Assembly: GCF_035581345.1 (NCBI RefSeq)
Contig: NZ_CP141608.1
Span: 5,734,501 to 5,798,500, forward strand
Direction of reading: 5' to 3'
DNA length: 64,000 nucleotides
Source of the DNA: Pseudomonas sp. JQ170C
Lineage (GTDB): Bacteria > Pseudomonadota > Gammaproteobacteria > Pseudomonadales > Pseudomonadaceae
The notes under the pieces were generated by a model. It was not told the origin of the DNA. It was given only the letters and a program-made list of their open reading frames with translations, and ran no database searches. Shown one piece after another: positions 31,088-40,376 of the stretch; the first letter of the stretch is position 1; every line of letters begins with the position of its first letter. The position numbers and the translations under genes were made by a program.

Positions 31088-32025
31088 GGGTGGCCGGCCT
31101 CGCCATACACTGCCTTGAGAATGTCTTCGGCACCTTGCTTGAGCAGGTCTTCAGCGACCTGGACACCCAAGGCCTCTGCATCGGATCGCGATGCACGCGC
31201 CTGGGCCGTCAGCAGCTTGCCGCCGCTGGGTTCGCCTACCAGGCCACGCAGCCACAATTGATCGCCTTCGAGCACGGCATAACAGGCAATCGGTACCTGA
31301 CAGCCGCCATTGAGGTGCTTGTTCAGCGCGCGCTCGGCAACCACGCGGTCAGCGGTGTCCTGGTGGTGCAGCGGCGCCAGCAGCGCGTGGATCTCGGTGT
31401 CGGCGCTGCGGCATTCGATACCCACGGCACCCTGGCCACCGGCGGGCAGGCTGTCGTCAACGCTGATGCCGGAAGTAATGCGATCTTCAAAGCCAAGGCG
31501 AATGAGGCCAGCGGCCGCGAGGATGATCGCGTCATATTCGCCGGCGTCAAGCTTGGCCAGGCGGGTGTTGACGTTGCCGCGCAGGAAGCGGATCTCAAGG
31601 TCCGGGCGGCGAGTCAGCAGCTGGGCCTGACGGCGCAGGCTGGAGGTGCCGACCACGCTGCCGGCGGGCAAGTCGTCGAGGCTCTTGAAAGTATTGGAAA
31701 CGAAGGCGTCACGCGGGTCTTCACGCTCGCAGATGCAGTACAGGCCCAGGCCTTGCGGGAAGTCCATCGGCACATCTTTCATCGAGTGCACGGCAATGTC
31801 GGCCTGGTTATCCAGCAGTGCGGTTTCCAGTTCCTTGACGAACAAGCCTTTGCCGCCGATTTTCGACAGCGGCGAGTCCAGCAGCTTGTCGCCACGACTG
31901 ACCATCGGCACCAAGGTCACGATCAGACCGGGATGCGCCTGCTCCAGACGGGATTTGACATATTCGGCCTGCCACAGGGCCAAGGCACTTTTGCGGGTGG
32001 CAATGCGGATTTCGCGAGTGGACAT
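31084..32025 (-). CDS. hemC: hydroxymethylbilane synthase (porphobilinogen deaminase)
   Basis: The 313-residue enzyme polymerises four porphobilinogens. Motifs are [50 protein letters not shown] and the dipyrromethane cofactor region [16 protein letters not shown] (here [18 protein letters not shown]), whose cysteine carries the cofactor. It heads the hemC-hemD-hemX-hemY operon and lies 109 bp behind algR in the same direction, an arrangement shared with P. aeruginosa. Confidence 0.96.
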   Translation of the reverse strand: MSTREIRIATRKSALALWQAEYVKSRLEQAHPGLIVTLVPMVSRGDKLLDSPLSKIGGKGLFVKELETALLDNQADIAVHSMKDVPMDFPQGLGLYCICEREDPRDAFVSNTFKSLDDLPAGSVVGTSSLRRQAQLLTRRPDLEIRFLRGNVNTRLAKLDAGEYDAIILAAAGLIRLGFEDRITSGISVDDSLPAGGQGAVGIECRSADTEIHALLAPLHHQDTADRVVAERALNKHLNGGCQVPIACYAVLEGDQLWLRGLVGEPSGGKLLTAQARASRSDAEALGVQVAEDLLKQGAEDILKAVYGEAGHP

Positions 32026-32134
32026 GGAACGATCCGTACGAGATAGATTCGCCCGATGATAACAGTTCAGCCCAACCCGCTTGCAGATCTAAATCACGAG
32101 AGTAGCCGGCCATCCCTGGCCGCACGCAGCAATG

Positions 32135-32881
32135 TCAAAGCTGCTGCATCATCTTGCGCACGCCCGCCACATGGCGGCGGCTGACAATCAGGGCGTCGCC
32201 ATTGAGGCCCTTGAGAAACAACTGAAAATGCCCAAGGGGCGTACGCTGCAGGCGCTCGATGCGACTGCGGGCAACCAGGGCATTGCGGTGAATACGTACG
32301 AATCGTTCGCCAAACTCGTCTTCCAGCGCCTTGAGCGGCTCATCCAACAGGACTTCGCCACCTTCATGACGCAGGGTCACGTACTTGTGGTCAGCGATGA
32401 AATAGATCACCTGGTCCAGGGGAATCAGCTCGATGCCCTTGCGGGTCCGGGCACTGATATGACTGCGCGGACCGCTGCCGCTTTCGGCAGCAGGGCGAGT
32501 CAGCGCCGCCAGCTGTACCCGACTCGGGCGCTCGGCCTTTTTCAAGGCTTCGCGCAGGTTGTCCGGCTGCACCGGTTTCAACACATAGCCCAAGGTGCTG
32601 TCCTTGAACGAATGCACGGTGAATTCATCGTCACTGGTGCAGAACACCACGGCAGGCGGGGCTTCGCGCTCACATAGGCGAGCGGCGACCTGAAGGCCAT
32701 CAAGGCCCGGCATGCGGATGTCCAGCAAGACCACCTCGGGCTTGAGGCTGTCAATCAGGGCCAGGGCCTCTTCGCCATTGGTGGCGCTGGGCTCCAGCAC
32801 GGTATAGCCCTCCAGTTCACCGAGCAGTCGGCTCAAGCGTTCCCGGGCTTGGGGTTCGTCATCAACGATCAGGACATTCAT
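32135..32881 (-). CDS. algR: LytTR-type response regulator AlgR
   Basis: The 248-residue protein has a receiver domain with the acidic pocket (VDDEP), phospho-acceptor D54 (VVLLDIRMPGLDG) and a conserved lysine (YVLKPVQ), and a C-terminal LytTR DNA-binding domain (DQVIYFIADHKYVTLRHEG, FVRIHRNALVARSRIERL). AlgR controls alginate, type IV pili and virulence genes in P. aeruginosa. ATG at 32881 gives exactly the family length. The sensor gene algZ/fimS that precedes algR in P. aeruginosa is absent here: argH lies directly on the other side of a 319-bp gap. Confidence 0.95.
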   Translation of the reverse strand: MNVLIVDDEPQARERLSRLLGELEGYTVLEPSATNGEEALALIDSLKPEVVLLDIRMPGLDGLQVAARLCEREAPPAVVFCTSDDEFTVHSFKDSTLGYVLKPVQPDNLREALKKAERPSRVQLAALTRPAAESGSGPRSHISARTRKGIELIPLDQVIYFIADHKYVTLRHEGGEVLLDEPLKALEDEFGERFVRIHRNALVARSRIERLQRTPLGHFQLFLKGLNGDALIVSRRHVAGVRKMMQQL

Positions 32882-32934
32882 ATAGCGCTGGATTCCTGCG
32901 TGAGTCTCGCACAAGGATAGCGTAGACAGGTGAG

Positions 32935-32948
32935 GTGACGACCGTCAC
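32935..32948 (-). promoter_or_regulatory. palindrome upstream of algR with AlgR-box resemblance
   Basis: GTGACG-AC-CGTCAC is a palindrome 54 bp before the algR start codon. On the minus strand the overlapping ACGGTCGTC matches 7 of 9 bases of the AlgR core site CCGTTCGTC. Autoregulation is possible but unproven. Confidence 0.3.
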
Positions 32949-33151
32949 GGCGATCCACGCTCAGACTCGCACGATGGCTAAAGATTCACTGGCGCGGCAG
33001 GAAACATGCCGGGCCTCTGTCCAACTGTAGACGGTTGCCGGAACGCTGCCGTTCAATCGTTAAATATCCTGTTACCCGCCTCCCCTGTGACATAAACCCG
33101 CATTAACCCGTATTTGCCCCGACCGCCGTCCTGCGGTGCGGGTGCCAACCC

Positions 33152-33160
33152 TGCTATTAT
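33152..33160 (+). promoter_or_regulatory. candidate extended -10 promoter of argH
   Basis: TGCTATTAT (TG-N-TATTAT) lies 40 bp ahead of the argH start codon. No good -35 hexamer is seen at the proper distance, as is common for extended -10 promoters. Confidence 0.35.
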
Positions 33161-33200
33161 CGGCACCACTTTTCCGTTCACGCCTTCAACGAGTGAATCC

Positions 33201-34595
33201 ATGAGCACCGACAAGACCAACCAGTCCTGGGGCGGCCGCTTCTGTGAGCCTGTCGACGCCTTCGTCGCCCGCTTCACCGCCTCCGTCAATTTCGACCAGC
33301 GCCTGTACCGCCACGACATCATGGGCTCGATCGCCCACGCCACCATGCTGGCGAAAGTCGGTGTGCTCACTGACGCCGAGCGCGACACCATCATCGATGG
33401 CCTGAAAACCATCCAGGGCGAAATCGAGGCCGGCGCCTTCGACTGGCGCGTCGACCTTGAAGACGTGCACATGAACATCGAAGCACGCCTGACCGATCGC
33501 ATCGGCATCACCGGTAAAAAGCTGCACACCGGTCGCAGCCGCAACGACCAGGTCGCCACCGACATCCGCCTGTGGCTGCGTGACGAGATCGACCTGATCC
33601 TGGCCGAAATCACTCGCCTGCAGCAGGGCTTGCTGGAGCAGGCCGAGCGTGAAGCCGACACCATCATGCCCGGCTTCACCCACCTGCAAACCGCTCAACC
33701 GGTAACCTTCGGCCACCATCTGCTGGCCTGGTTCGAGATGCTCAGCCGCGACTACGAGCGCCTGGTCGACTGCCGCAAGCGCACCAACCGCATGCCCCTG
33801 GGCAGCGCCGCACTGGCGGGCACCACCTACCCGATCGACCGTGAACTGACCTGCCAGCTGCTGGGCTTTGAGGCGGTGGGCGGCAACTCGCTGGACGGCG
33901 TTTCCGACCGCGATTTCGCCATCGAATTCTGCGCCGCGGCCAGCGTTGCGATGATGCACCTGTCGCGCTTCTCCGAAGAGCTGGTGCTGTGGACCAGCGC
34001 CCAGTTCCAGTTCATCGACCTGCCTGATCGCTTCTGCACCGGCAGCTCGATCATGCCGCAGAAAAAGAACCCGGACGTCCCGGAGCTGGTACGTGGCAAG
34101 ACCGGCCGTGTGTTCGGCGCCCTGACCGGCCTGCTGACCCTGATGAAAGGCCAGCCCCTGGCCTACAACAAGGACAACCAGGAAGACAAAGAGCCGCTGT
34201 TCGACGCTGCCGACACCCTGCGCGACTCGTTGCGCGCCTTTGCCGACATGATCCCGGCGATCAAGCCGCGTCATGCCGTCATGCGCGAAGCGGCGCTGCG
34301 TGGTTTCTCCACCGCCACCGACCTTGCCGACTACCTGGTGCGCCGCGGTCTGCCGTTCCGTGATTGCCACGAAATCGTCGGTCACGCGGTCAAGTACGGT
34401 GTCGACACCGGCAAGGACCTGGCCGAGATGAGCCTGGACGAACTGCGCCAGTTCAGCGACCAGATCGAGCAGGACGTGTTTGCCGTGCTGACCCTCGAAG
34501 GCTCGGTCAACGCACGCAACCATATCGGCGGTACCGCACCTGCCCAGGTACGTGCAGCCGTGGTGCGCGGCCAGGCCCTGCTGGCCAGCCGCTAA
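33201..34595 (+). CDS. argH: argininosuccinate lyase
   Basis: The 464-residue enzyme splits argininosuccinate into arginine and fumarate, the last step of arginine synthesis. The fumarase/aspartase superfamily signature [12 protein letters not shown] is complete, and the N terminus [14 protein letters not shown] and the segment [14 protein letters not shown] are ArgH-specific. ATG at 33201 was chosen over an in-frame upstream codon at 33114 because the conserved family start is at [12 protein letters not shown]. It is transcribed alone. Confidence 0.97.
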   Translation: MSTDKTNQSWGGRFCEPVDAFVARFTASVNFDQRLYRHDIMGSIAHATMLAKVGVLTDAERDTIIDGLKTIQGEIEAGAFDWRVDLEDVHMNIEARLTDRIGITGKKLHTGRSRNDQVATDIRLWLRDEIDLILAEITRLQQGLLEQAEREADTIMPGFTHLQTAQPVTFGHHLLAWFEMLSRDYERLVDCRKRTNRMPLGSAALAGTTYPIDRELTCQLLGFEAVGGNSLDGVSDRDFAIEFCAAASVAMMHLSRFSEELVLWTSAQFQFIDLPDRFCTGSSIMPQKKNPDVPELVRGKTGRVFGALTGLLTLMKGQPLAYNKDNQEDKEPLFDAADTLRDSLRAFADMIPAIKPRHAVMREAALRGFSTATDLADYLVRRGLPFRDCHEIVGHAVKYGVDTGKDLAEMSLDELRQFSDQIEQDVFAVLTLEGSVNARNHIGGTAPAQVRAAVVRGQALLASR

Positions 34596-34649
34596 GCCCT
34601 CATGCCCCAGGCTCGTCGGCGTCCTGCCGCGAGCCTGTTGCATCAGCCG

Positions 34650-35312
34650 TCAGCGCTTGCCGCTGCGTATCATCTCCAGGAATGCAGGCATCTGCGCTTC
34701 CTTGTCTGCCGTGATTTTTTCCACGTTCGGGTTTTGCTTCAGCTGCTTGAGCAACACCTTGGCCTCGGGGAAGTCCGCCAGCAGGTCCATGTCGAACACT
34801 TCCCTGCCCACCGCACTGGCCAGATCAAGGCTGAAGCAGAACTTCATGTCGGCAATCGTCAATTCGTTGCCGGCAACGTAGGGCGAGAACTTGCCATTGC
34901 GCTTGAGGGTTTCGACACCGGCCAGCAGTTCGGTCTTGGCCTTGTCCTTGATCGCAGGGTCGACCTTGGCGCCGAAGAAGGCCTCGGGATAGCAGGCACG
35001 GGCCGGCAGTTCGATATACAGCTCGATGTGCTTGGCCAGCTCACGCACCTTGGCCTGGGCGAACGGGTCTGTCGGCAACAGGGGTTTGCCAGCCTGGGTC
35101 TGCTCGATGTACTCAAGGATCAGGTTGGTTTCGCTGAGAAAGCCATGCTCGGTTTCAAGCACCGGCACCTTGCCACGCGGGCTGACTTTCAGCGCTTGAG
35201 GGCTCTGGCCGCCAAAAAACAGCACCTCTTCAAACGGGACGCCCTTTTCCAGCAGCGCCAGTTTGACCATGTTGTAGTAGTTGCTGACTGCGAATCCATG
35301 AAGCTTGAGCAT
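34650..35312 (-). CDS. glutathione S-transferase family protein
   Basis: The 220-residue protein has a thioredoxin-fold N domain (MLKLHGFAVSNYYNMVKLAL, VSPRGKVPVLE with the cis-proline, and FLSETNLILEYIE with the glutathione-binding S/E pair) and a helical C domain. The tyrosines and serine near position 10 are candidate catalytic residues. The reaction is unknown. The frame is open far upstream, but ATG at 35312 starts the domain itself. It is convergent with argH and divergent from the next small gene. Confidence 0.9.
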   Translation of the reverse strand: MLKLHGFAVSNYYNMVKLALLEKGVPFEEVLFFGGQSPQALKVSPRGKVPVLETEHGFLSETNLILEYIEQTQAGKPLLPTDPFAQAKVRELAKHIELYIELPARACYPEAFFGAKVDPAIKDKAKTELLAGVETLKRNGKFSPYVAGNELTIADMKFCFSLDLASAVGREVFDMDLLADFPEAKVLLKQLKQNPNVEKITADKEAQMPAFLEMIRSGKR

Positions 35313-35459
35313 GAAAACAGCCTCCAGGCCGTAAAGGGGGTTGGCGGGGCAGTTATAGCCCCCGCCAGAGGTACTGACCAGCATCATGGCGTTTGTCGAT
35401 AGCCAGGCATTGCCGATAACGCCGTGGCAAACTGAGCATCCATCCCGAGGAGTCCGCCC

Positions 35460-35744
35460 ATGAGCGAGCACAACGAAATCGACAACGATGAAGAAGAATT
35501 CGCCGAGTCGACCCTGATCCAGGCAATCGAAAACCAGATCGAAAGTGACAACCCGCCTGCGGCCAAGGCCACCTTCAACAAGCTGACCCTGGTCGGCTAC
35601 GAACGTGACGACATTCTCAACCTCATGGCCCACGTCCTGGCGATCGAAATCGACGCCATGCTGGATGAAGACCGTGCGTTCAATACCGAATGGTACGAAA
35701 CCGCCCTGCGCGCCCTGCCCGAACTACCGCCGGAAAAGGACTGA
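35460..35744 (+). CDS. conserved hypothetical acidic protein
   Basis: This 94-residue cytoplasmic protein is acidic at its N terminus (EHNEIDNDEEEFAE) and otherwise helical (TLIQAIENQIES, DDILNLMAHVLAIEIDAML). I do not recognise a domain. Codon use is normal and the ATG is preceded by GAGGAG at the right distance (cgaggagtccgccc), so it is likely a real gene. It precedes the TIGR02647 gene by 84 bp in the same direction. Confidence 0.75.
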   Translation: MSEHNEIDNDEEEFAESTLIQAIENQIESDNPPAAKATFNKLTLVGYERDDILNLMAHVLAIEIDAMLDEDRAFNTEWYETALRALPELPPEKD

Positions 35745-35828
35745 AGCAAAAGCGGATTTCCCTGACTACACTGCAAAGCCAGGCACCGGCGACGGTGCTG
35801 CCCTCCTTGTCTGGAAGTCGGAGTCTCT

Positions 35829-36074
35829 ATGTCGTTTACCCCCGATCTGATTGCCGAGCTTGAAGTCCTTGCCCTGTTCAACCTGGATAGCAGCCAGGAA
35901 GGAATCAAGGTCCATAACACTGCCTCCAAAGAGCTCATCGCTGCAGCCCAGCGCCTGTACGACAAACAACTGACCGACCAGCCCGATGGCGGCTACCTGA
36001 CCAGCCTGGGGCATGATGCGGCGGAGCACGCGCAGCAATTGCTGACCATCCTGAACGTCGCCCAGCCAGCCTGA
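35829..36074 (+). CDS. TIGR02647 family protein
   Basis: The 81-residue protein begins SFTPDLIAELEVLALFNLDS and contains IKVHNTASKELIAAAQRLYDK; I recognise this as the TIGR02647 family, small helical proteins of Pseudomonas and relatives with a possible DNA-binding role that is not demonstrated. GGAGTCTCT precedes the ATG. A paired REP element starts 10 bp after its stop codon. Confidence 0.82.
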   Translation: MSFTPDLIAELEVLALFNLDSSQEGIKVHNTASKELIAAAQRLYDKQLTDQPDGGYLTSLGHDAAEHAQQLLTILNVAQPA

Positions 36075-36083
36075 AATTCGCAA

Positions 36084-36133
36084 ATCGCGGGGCAAGCCCG
36101 CTCCTACCGGTAGGAGCTGGCTTGCCCCGCGAT
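36084..36133. repeat. inverted pair of REP elements
   Basis: Two 25-base REP copies face each other head to head without spacer: ATCGCGGGGCAAGCCCGCTC-CTACC and its inverse with one mismatch. Together they form a 50-bp near-perfect hairpin between the TIGR02647 gene and cyaA. Confidence 0.92.
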
Positions 36134-36220
36134 GCGTCTGGCGCTAATAAAATGGCGTCAAAAACCCCGCCACAAAGGCTAAACTCGCCGGTGCTCCCCT
36201 GACGGCCAGTTCTAGCGCGC

Positions 36221-39070
36221 ATGAACCACCCCCATGAAATCCGCCCCGACCTCGACGAGGGCATCGATCGCAAAGTGCTCAGCCAACTGCGCACGCGCTT
36301 CCTCACGCTCAATCAGGGGCGCCTGGAGCGGGCAAGGGAGGGGTTGTCCAGTCGCCAGCAATTGGTCCTGACGCTTCTGCCGCTGTTCCTCCACGTCAAT
36401 CACCCGCTACTGCCCGGCTACGTTTCCGGTACGACCCCGGCGGGCGTCTCGGGTTTCGAGCCTGACCCGCAGGTGCTTGCCGAAGCCCAGCGCCTGACTC
36501 GCTCCTTCTCCTACAAGGCGCGGCGCGGCAATCCACCCCTGCCGATCCTCGGCCTGTTCCTGATGGGTAGCCTGGGCACCCTGGCCCAGGCCGAGCAGAG
36601 CGACATGGACGTGTGGGTCTGCCATGACGCTGCGCTCGATGAAAGCGAGTTGGCCGAACTGCGCAAGAAGTGCCAGCTCCTGGAGGGCTGGGCCGCCAGC
36701 CAGGGTGCCGAAGCGCACCTGTTTCTGATCGAGCCACAGAGCTTCGTGCAAGGTGAGCGCGACAGCCAGCTCAGCTCCGACGATTGCGGCACGACCCAAC
36801 ACTACTTGCTCCTCGACGAGTTCTACCGCACCGCCATCTGGCTGGCCGGGCGCACCCCACTGTGGTGGCTGGTCCCGGTGTATGAAGAGACACGCTACCG
36901 GGACTACATCGAAACCCTGCTCTCAAAGCGCTTCGTGCGCGCCGATGACGTCCTGGACCTGGGCCACCTGGCGCATATCCCGCCCGGCGAGTTCGTCGGC
37001 GCCGGGCTGTGGCAGCTGTTCAAGGGCATCGAGTCCCCCTACAAGTCGGTGCTCAAGCTGCTGCTGATCGAGGTCTATGCCAGCGAGTATCCCCAAGGCC
37101 AGTGCCTGAGCCTGCACTTCAAACAGGCGGTGTTTGCCAACCGCCTGGACCTCGATGAACTCGACCCTTACATCATGGTGTACCGGCGTATCGAGCAGTA
37201 CCTGCTGGGGCGCGGCGAGAAAGAGCGCCTGGAGCTGGTACGACGCAGCCTGTACCTGAAGGTCAACAAAAAGCTCAGCGGCCTTGCGCCGCAGCGCACC
37301 CATAGCTGGCAACGCGCCCTGCTGCAGCGCTTGAGCCAGGAGTGGGGATGGGACGAACGCCAGTTGGCCTTGCTCGACAGTCGCAGCCAGTGGAAGGTGC
37401 GCCAGGTTGCTACCGAGCGCCAGGCACTGGTCGCCGAACTGAACTACAGCTACCGCTTTCTCTGCCAGTTCGCCCGCACCCGCAATACCACCCACCGCAT
37501 CGACCCGCGCGACCTCAGCGTGCTGGGCCGGCGCTTGTACGCTGCCTTTGAGCGTCGCGCCGGCAAAATCGAGTTCATCAACCCCGGCGTAGCCCCCGAC
37601 TTGGCCGAAGACACCCTGACCCTGGTCCAGTCGCCCAATCGCAAAGAGCCCGGGCAGCAGCACTGGGGTTTGTACAACGGCAACCTGGGCGTCCATGAAT
37701 GGGAGCACTTCACACCGATCAAACGCTGCCATCAGTTACTGGAGCTGCTGACCTGGGCCCACCGCAACGGCGTCATCGACAGCAGCACTCGCCTCGCCCT
37801 GCACCCGGGTGTCAGCGACCTGAGTGAGTACGAGCTGTTCAACCTGCTCGGCAGCCTGCAACAGAGCCTGGCCCTGCCACTGCCCGCGGTCAGTGATCAG
37901 CGCCTGCTGCAACCCAGTGTGGTCGATGAGATGCTGCTGCTGGTCAACGTCGGCGTCGACCCCCTGCAGCAGCACCGCGACCTGAACATCCTGATGACCA
38001 CCGAGCGTACCGACTCGCTCAGTTATGCCGGGGTGCGCGAGAACCTGGTGCTGACGCTCGACCAGGTCACGCTCAACAGCTGGAACGAAGTGCAGGTCCA
38101 GCGCTACGACGGCGAACATGCGCTGATGCGCTGCCTGCGCGACTACCTCAACAGCCTGGGCAACGCAGCGCATCGGCCTCTGTTGCGGGTGCGCTGCTTC
38201 TGCCATAACCGGGCCCAGGCCATCGCCCAGCGAGTTGAAGACGTATTCACCACTGCCCAGGCGCTGCTCGGCCAGGGCCAGAACCACCGATACCTGTTGC
38301 AGGTCCAGCAGCACACCCACGTGCTGGAACTGCAGGCCAGTGCCGTCGAGCTGGTAACCCTGGACGACCACAAGGCCCTGCTGGGCTACCTGTGCGAAGA
38401 ACGTGTCGACTACAGCCCCTTGCACCTGGATGCCAACGCCCTGCAAGAGCTGGAACTGGCGCAGGTGCTGCCCCTGGGTTTGCCCCACTGCATTCAGGTG
38501 TTCTATCGGGTTCAGGAGGCCTGGGCAGATCTCTATGTGCTGGATGAGCACAACGCCCTGTGGCAACAGCGCCTGCCGTTTCATCACGAAAGCAGCTTGC
38601 TGCTGCCCCTGCAGCGCTTCTTGCAGTCGATCATCTTTCGCCGTGACGCTCGCCTGCCGCTGGAAAACCTGCACAGCCAAGGCTCGCTGGAGGTGCTCTA
38701 CTACCAGCTGACGCCCGCAGGCCCGGGCAAAGCCCGAACAGCCGAACCCCGCCCGGTACCGAACTTGAGTGTGGAGGCGCGGTTCTATGAAGTGCAGGCC
38801 ATCGTGCAACCCGGCATCGGCGACGATGTACAGGTCACGCTCTACTGCAACCAGCGGGAGTTTTCAGCGCTCGAACATGGCGACCAGCTCTATGTCATGG
38901 TCGCCCGGGAAATCATCGAGCAGCGCCGGGAAACCGAGCGCTATCGGTGCTACATCACCGACCTTGACCTGTCCGGCCTGCTGGCCGATGGGCAAGGTTC
39001 GAGCTTGCTCTACCTGCGCTACAAGGGCGAACTGGAGCGTTCGCTCAACGCGGCTCTGGCGCAGGCCTGA
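36221..39070 (+). CDS. cyaA: class I adenylate cyclase
   Basis: The 949-residue protein is a class I cyclase that makes 3',5'-cAMP from ATP. The nucleotidyltransferase-like N-terminal catalytic domain contains LMGSLGTLAQAEQSDMDVW (GS and D-x-D metal-binding motif, about residues 115-135). The long C-terminal regulatory region has no recognised domain but is normal in length for Pseudomonas. The upstream hairpin from paired REPs separates it from its left neighbours. It is convergent with rnk, with only 3 bp between the stop codons. Confidence 0.95.
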   Translation: MNHPHEIRPDLDEGIDRKVLSQLRTRFLTLNQGRLERAREGLSSRQQLVLTLLPLFLHVNHPLLPGYVSGTTPAGVSGFEPDPQVLAEAQRLTRSFSYKARRGNPPLPILGLFLMGSLGTLAQAEQSDMDVWVCHDAALDESELAELRKKCQLLEGWAASQGAEAHLFLIEPQSFVQGERDSQLSSDDCGTTQHYLLLDEFYRTAIWLAGRTPLWWLVPVYEETRYRDYIETLLSKRFVRADDVLDLGHLAHIPPGEFVGAGLWQLFKGIESPYKSVLKLLLIEVYASEYPQGQCLSLHFKQAVFANRLDLDELDPYIMVYRRIEQYLLGRGEKERLELVRRSLYLKVNKKLSGLAPQRTHSWQRALLQRLSQEWGWDERQLALLDSRSQWKVRQVATERQALVAELNYSYRFLCQFARTRNTTHRIDPRDLSVLGRRLYAAFERRAGKIEFINPGVAPDLAEDTLTLVQSPNRKEPGQQHWGLYNGNLGVHEWEHFTPIKRCHQLLELLTWAHRNGVIDSSTRLALHPGVSDLSEYELFNLLGSLQQSLALPLPAVSDQRLLQPSVVDEMLLLVNVGVDPLQQHRDLNILMTTERTDSLSYAGVRENLVLTLDQVTLNSWNEVQVQRYDGEHALMRCLRDYLNSLGNAAHRPLLRVRCFCHNRAQAIAQRVEDVFTTAQALLGQGQNHRYLLQVQQHTHVLELQASAVELVTLDDHKALLGYLCEERVDYSPLHLDANALQELELAQVLPLGLPHCIQVFYRVQEAWADLYVLDEHNALWQQRLPFHHESSLLLPLQRFLQSIIFRRDARLPLENLHSQGSLEVLYYQLTPAGPGKARTAEPRPVPNLSVEARFYEVQAIVQPGIGDDVQVTLYCNQREFSALEHGDQLYVMVAREIIEQRRETERYRCYITDLDLSGLLADGQGSSLLYLRYKGELERSLNAALAQA

Positions 39071-39073
39071 GGC

Positions 39074-39493
39074 TCAGAGGTCGTAGTTGCCAGCGGCTTC
39101 TGGCTGGTATTCGACTTCCAGCAATTTGAGCTTGAGGGTCTTGCCACCCGGCGCAGGCCAGTCGATCTGCTCGCCTACCGACAAGCCCAGCAGCGCGCTG
39201 CCGATCGGTGCGAGGATGGAGATCTTGCCTTCGTCGGCATTGGCATCCTTGGGGTAGACCAGCGTCAGGTGATAGTCCTTGCCGCTGGCTTCTTCGCGGC
39301 AATGAACCCGGGAGTTCATGGTCACGACACCGGCCGGAATTTCCTCGTGACCGACCTGATCGGCGCGGTCCAGCTCGTCCTGCAAGGCGAGCACACCCGG
39401 CGACTCCTGCATCTTTTCATCGAGGCTGTCGATCAGACGCTCGAGACGCTGTACGTCCAGTCGGGTGACGATAATGGAAGGCTTGGTGCTCAT
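39074..39493 (-). CDS. rnk: nucleoside diphosphate kinase regulator Rnk
   Basis: The 139-residue protein has the Rnk N-terminal coiled coil (RLDVQRLERLIDSLDEKM) and a C-terminal GreA/GreB-like FKBP-fold domain (ISILAPIGSALLGLSVGEQIDW). Rnk binds RNA polymerase and in Pseudomonas influences nucleoside diphosphate kinase levels and alginate. The start at 39493 has AGGAG about 12 bases upstream, a little far. It has a terminator of the next gene 35 bp upstream, so it is a separate transcript. Confidence 0.92.
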   Translation of the reverse strand: MSTKPSIIVTRLDVQRLERLIDSLDEKMQESPGVLALQDELDRADQVGHEEIPAGVVTMNSRVHCREEASGKDYHLTLVYPKDANADEGKISILAPIGSALLGLSVGEQIDWPAPGGKTLKLKLLEVEYQPEAAGNYDL

Positions 39494-39528
39494 GATCCAG
39501 TCAGACTCCTTTTTTTGAGCGATATAAA

Positions 39529-39557
39529 GCAAAACCCCGCCCAAGGGCGGGGTTTGC
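39529..39557 (-). terminator. terminator of the cyaY-DUF1289 operon
   Basis: An 11-bp stem (AAACCCCGCCC/GGGCGGGGTTT, 2-base gap) is followed by UUUUGCUUUAUA on the minus strand, 70 bp past the DUF1289 stop and just upstream of rnk. Confidence 0.8.
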
Positions 39558-39626
39558 AGGAATTCGGCACTGCCGAAGCAAGATCGACACTACCACAGCC
39601 AAGTAAATACACAATAGCTGAAGGGT

Positions 39627-39848
39627 CTACGCCAATCCGGCCAGTTGGCGGCGGGCCTGGGCCTCCTGGCAGATCTGCCGGCGGCGCTGGTCATCGGCCG
39701 AGCGCCACTGGCGAATGTCTTCGACATGGCGATAACAGCCGATGCAGACCTTGTGCTCATCCAGCCGGCACGTACTGATGCAAGGCGACGGCACGGCCGG
39801 GCTGACATTGCTGTAAAGGGGCTTGGCCGGCTTCGGCGGGGTGCTCAT
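39627..39848 (-). CDS. DUF1289 family small protein
   Basis: The 73-residue protein contains the DUF1289 cysteine pattern PSPCISTCRLDEHKVCIGCYR (given in part as CISTC and CIGC), a likely metal site, with the helix IRQWRSADDQRRRQICQEA. The frame extends upstream, but ATG at 39848 with AAGAGA upstream gives the family N terminus. It starts 1 bp after the cyaY stop codon, so the two genes are coupled. The function is unknown; the neighbour suggests a link to iron-sulfur metabolism. Confidence 0.85.
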   Translation of the reverse strand: MSTPPKPAKPLYSNVSPAVPSPCISTCRLDEHKVCIGCYRHVEDIRQWRSADDQRRRQICQEAQARRQLAGLA

Positions 39849-39849
39849 T

Positions 39850-40182
39850 TCAGATCTCTTCGAAATCGAGCTTCTCACCCACGCGCTCCCAGACGATGCG
39901 CTCGAGCATCTCGCCCAGCAGCTCTTCGGTCTTCTCGCAGGTCCACTTACCGTTCTGTTCGTCGTAGTCGAAGTGGAAACCACCGGACTTGTCGGCCAGC
40001 CACAACTGGCGCAGCGGCTCCTGGCGACTGAAGATCAATTGGCTGCCGTTGTCGAACTTGATGGTCAGGACCCCAGCGGAGTTCTCCATGTCCAGATCCA
40101 GGTCAGTGTCATCGAACAGGTCTTCCAGTGCCTGTTGGGTCGCATCGACCAGGTCGTGAAAACGCGCTTCGGTCAAACTCAT
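39850..40182 (-). CDS. cyaY: iron donor protein CyaY (frataxin homologue)
   Basis: The 110-residue protein has the frataxin fold order: an acidic first helix (RFHDLVDATQQALEDLFDD), a strand set with VLTIKFDNGSQLIFSRQEPLRQLWLA and GGFHFDY, and a C-terminal helix. The acidic ridge binds iron, and CyaY modulates iron-sulfur cluster assembly with IscS. ATG at 40182 is the family start. A 194-bp gap to lptM holds the divergent promoters. Confidence 0.95.
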   Translation of the reverse strand: MSLTEARFHDLVDATQQALEDLFDDTDLDLDMENSAGVLTIKFDNGSQLIFSRQEPLRQLWLADKSGGFHFDYDEQNGKWTCEKTEELLGEMLERIVWERVGEKLDFEEI

Positions 40183-40376
40183 TGCAAGAACCTCAAAAAT
40201 GTCTGCACACACGCAAGCCGGGGAAGATACGAGTGACGCGCACCGAATGCAAAGGATAACGCCCCGTCCATACCCCCGCAGCCACCCCCCGCCCGACGGC
40301 GGGGCGCCTGCATAGGCAAGGCGACAGGTGCTCGGTATACTCGGGCGCAATACTGCTTATTTCAAAGGATTACGCC

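Larger units (their letters stand above)
32882..33200. other. 319-bp divergent intergenic region algR-argH
   Basis: No coding region is credible here. It holds the algR and argH promoters, a 14-bp palindrome near algR and an extended -10 element near argH. No trace of an algZ/fimS coding sequence is visible in any frame. Confidence 0.75.

Noticed and set aside
34609..34638. Terminator after argH
   Set aside because: CAGGCTCG/CGAGCCTG pair over a 14-base loop, but there is no U-tract, so support is too weak.
33186..34643. A 485-codon minus-strand frame opposite argH
   Set aside because: Antisense to a complete argininosuccinate lyase; no motif and shadow-like composition.
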